Of a stretch of DNA of 64,000 nt, positions 63,789 to 64,000 are shown piece by piece. Positions within the stretch are counted from its first letter, which is position 1. Every line of letters starts with the position of its first letter. The position numbers and the translations under genes are program-made. Source of the stretch: Streptomyces sp. D2-8 (lineage in GTDB: Bacteria > Actinomycetota > Actinomycetes > Streptomycetales > Streptomycetaceae); contig NZ_JAAHBP010000003.1 of assembly GCF_023184515.1 (NCBI RefSeq), forward strand, positions 62,001 through 126,000. Direction: 5' to 3'. The notes under the pieces were generated by a model. The model did no database searches and had not been told where the DNA came from. It saw only the letters and a list, made by a program, of their open reading frames with translations.

Positions 63789-64000
63789 TCAGGACCCCTC
63801 GACGTCGACGAACACGGGGTTCGAGTAGAACCAGGTGTCCGCCCACGGGTCACCGTCCCCGGGCGGGTGCGGGACCGGCCCGTGCGGGTCGACCGAGGCG
63901 CCGAGCGGGCCGGTGCCGTGCCGGTTGCCGTCGCTGCCGCGCAGCCGGACGTAGAAGGACTCCTCGCCCGCGGTCAGCGGGATGCGCAGGGTGTAGGTGC
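63789..64000 (-). CDS. C-terminal part of a probable secreted or PHP-type protein (5' end outside window)
   Basis: The last 70 residues of a minus-strand gene that runs off the right edge. The fragment contains LTAGEESFYVRLRGSDGNRH, a Gly/Pro/Asp-rich stretch and ends DTWFYSNPVFVDVEGS. Similar C-termini occur in actinobacterial PHP-domain or metallophosphoesterase-like proteins as I remember them, but the fragment lacks any catalytic part. It lies 42 bp upstream of the PaaX gene on the same strand. Confidence 0.55.
   Translation of the reverse strand, partial: TYTLRIPLTAGEESFYVRLRGSDGNRHGTGPLGASVDPHGPVPHPPGDGDPWADTWFYSNPVFVDVEGS

Overview
The window is chromosomal DNA of a Streptomyces or very close relative. 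It is very GC-rich with strong third-position GC. Start codons are often GTG or TTG, and genes are packed in short operons with 4-base ATGA/GTGA overlaps. From memory, the gene order matches the right arm of the S. coelicolor chromosome (the SCO6585-SCO6663 neighbourhood): the end of a succinyl-CoA ligase alpha gene, an elongation factor G paralogue, a pterin/GTP cyclohydrolase II cluster, and a transketolase-transaldolase-zwf-opcA-pgi-gnd operon.

Left part (1-20.9 kb): the 3' end of sucD, an aldehyde dehydrogenase, a DUF2254 membrane protein and tRNA-Leu(GAG). Next comes a hydroxyquinol module: a divergent AcoR-type regulator, then FAD phenol hydroxylase, hydroxyquinol 1,2-dioxygenase and maleylacetate reductase, which together take a phenol such as resorcinol to 3-oxoadipate. 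Near-identical palindromes lie in front of this module and again in front of a YceI-type gene 4.8 kb away, suggesting one regulon. An EF-G paralogue with a possible leader peptide follows. After it come several small conserved genes, a CooC/ParA-like ATPase with a Zur-box-like site, a solute-binding lipoprotein without a normal start codon, and a RidA/HxlR pair.

Centre (20.9-37.7 kb): the most interesting block. It holds a CDP-alcohol phosphotransferase, a BchC-like dehydrogenase, a degenerate 6-pyruvoyl-tetrahydropterin synthase homologue, a GT4 glycosyltransferase, a methyltransferase with a repeat-containing N-terminus, a flippase-like membrane protein, a creatininase-family (ArfB-like) hydrolase and a GTP cyclohydrolase II with the Tyr-to-Met change linked to release of the formamidopyrimidine intermediate. 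The set looks like an uncharacterised route from GTP to a modified, possibly lipid-linked, pyrimidine or pterin. Next come a fungal-type Lys1/Lys9 saccharopine dehydrogenase pair, an esterase-like serine hydrolase and a VOC protein. The block ends in a shikimate/quinate catabolic module (MHS importer, TetR regulator, AroE-like dehydrogenase, QuiC-type dehydratase) with two matching TetR-type operators.

Right part (37.7-64 kb): a pentapeptide-like membrane protein, a histidine phosphatase and the pentose-phosphate operon, transcribed leftward away from an AraC regulator. These are followed by a secreted GH16 beta-glucanase with a CebR-like box, and by an operon of SRPBCC, phytoene-desaturase-like, SDR and DUF2236 genes. 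The end is an acyl-CoA-type catabolic island: MarR, MHS transporter, secreted hydrolase and IclR on one side; SDR, amidohydrolase, acyl-CoA ligase and MaoC hydratase on the other; then a convergent PaaX. A partial gene runs off the right edge. No insertion sequence, prophage, CRISPR array or rRNA was seen.
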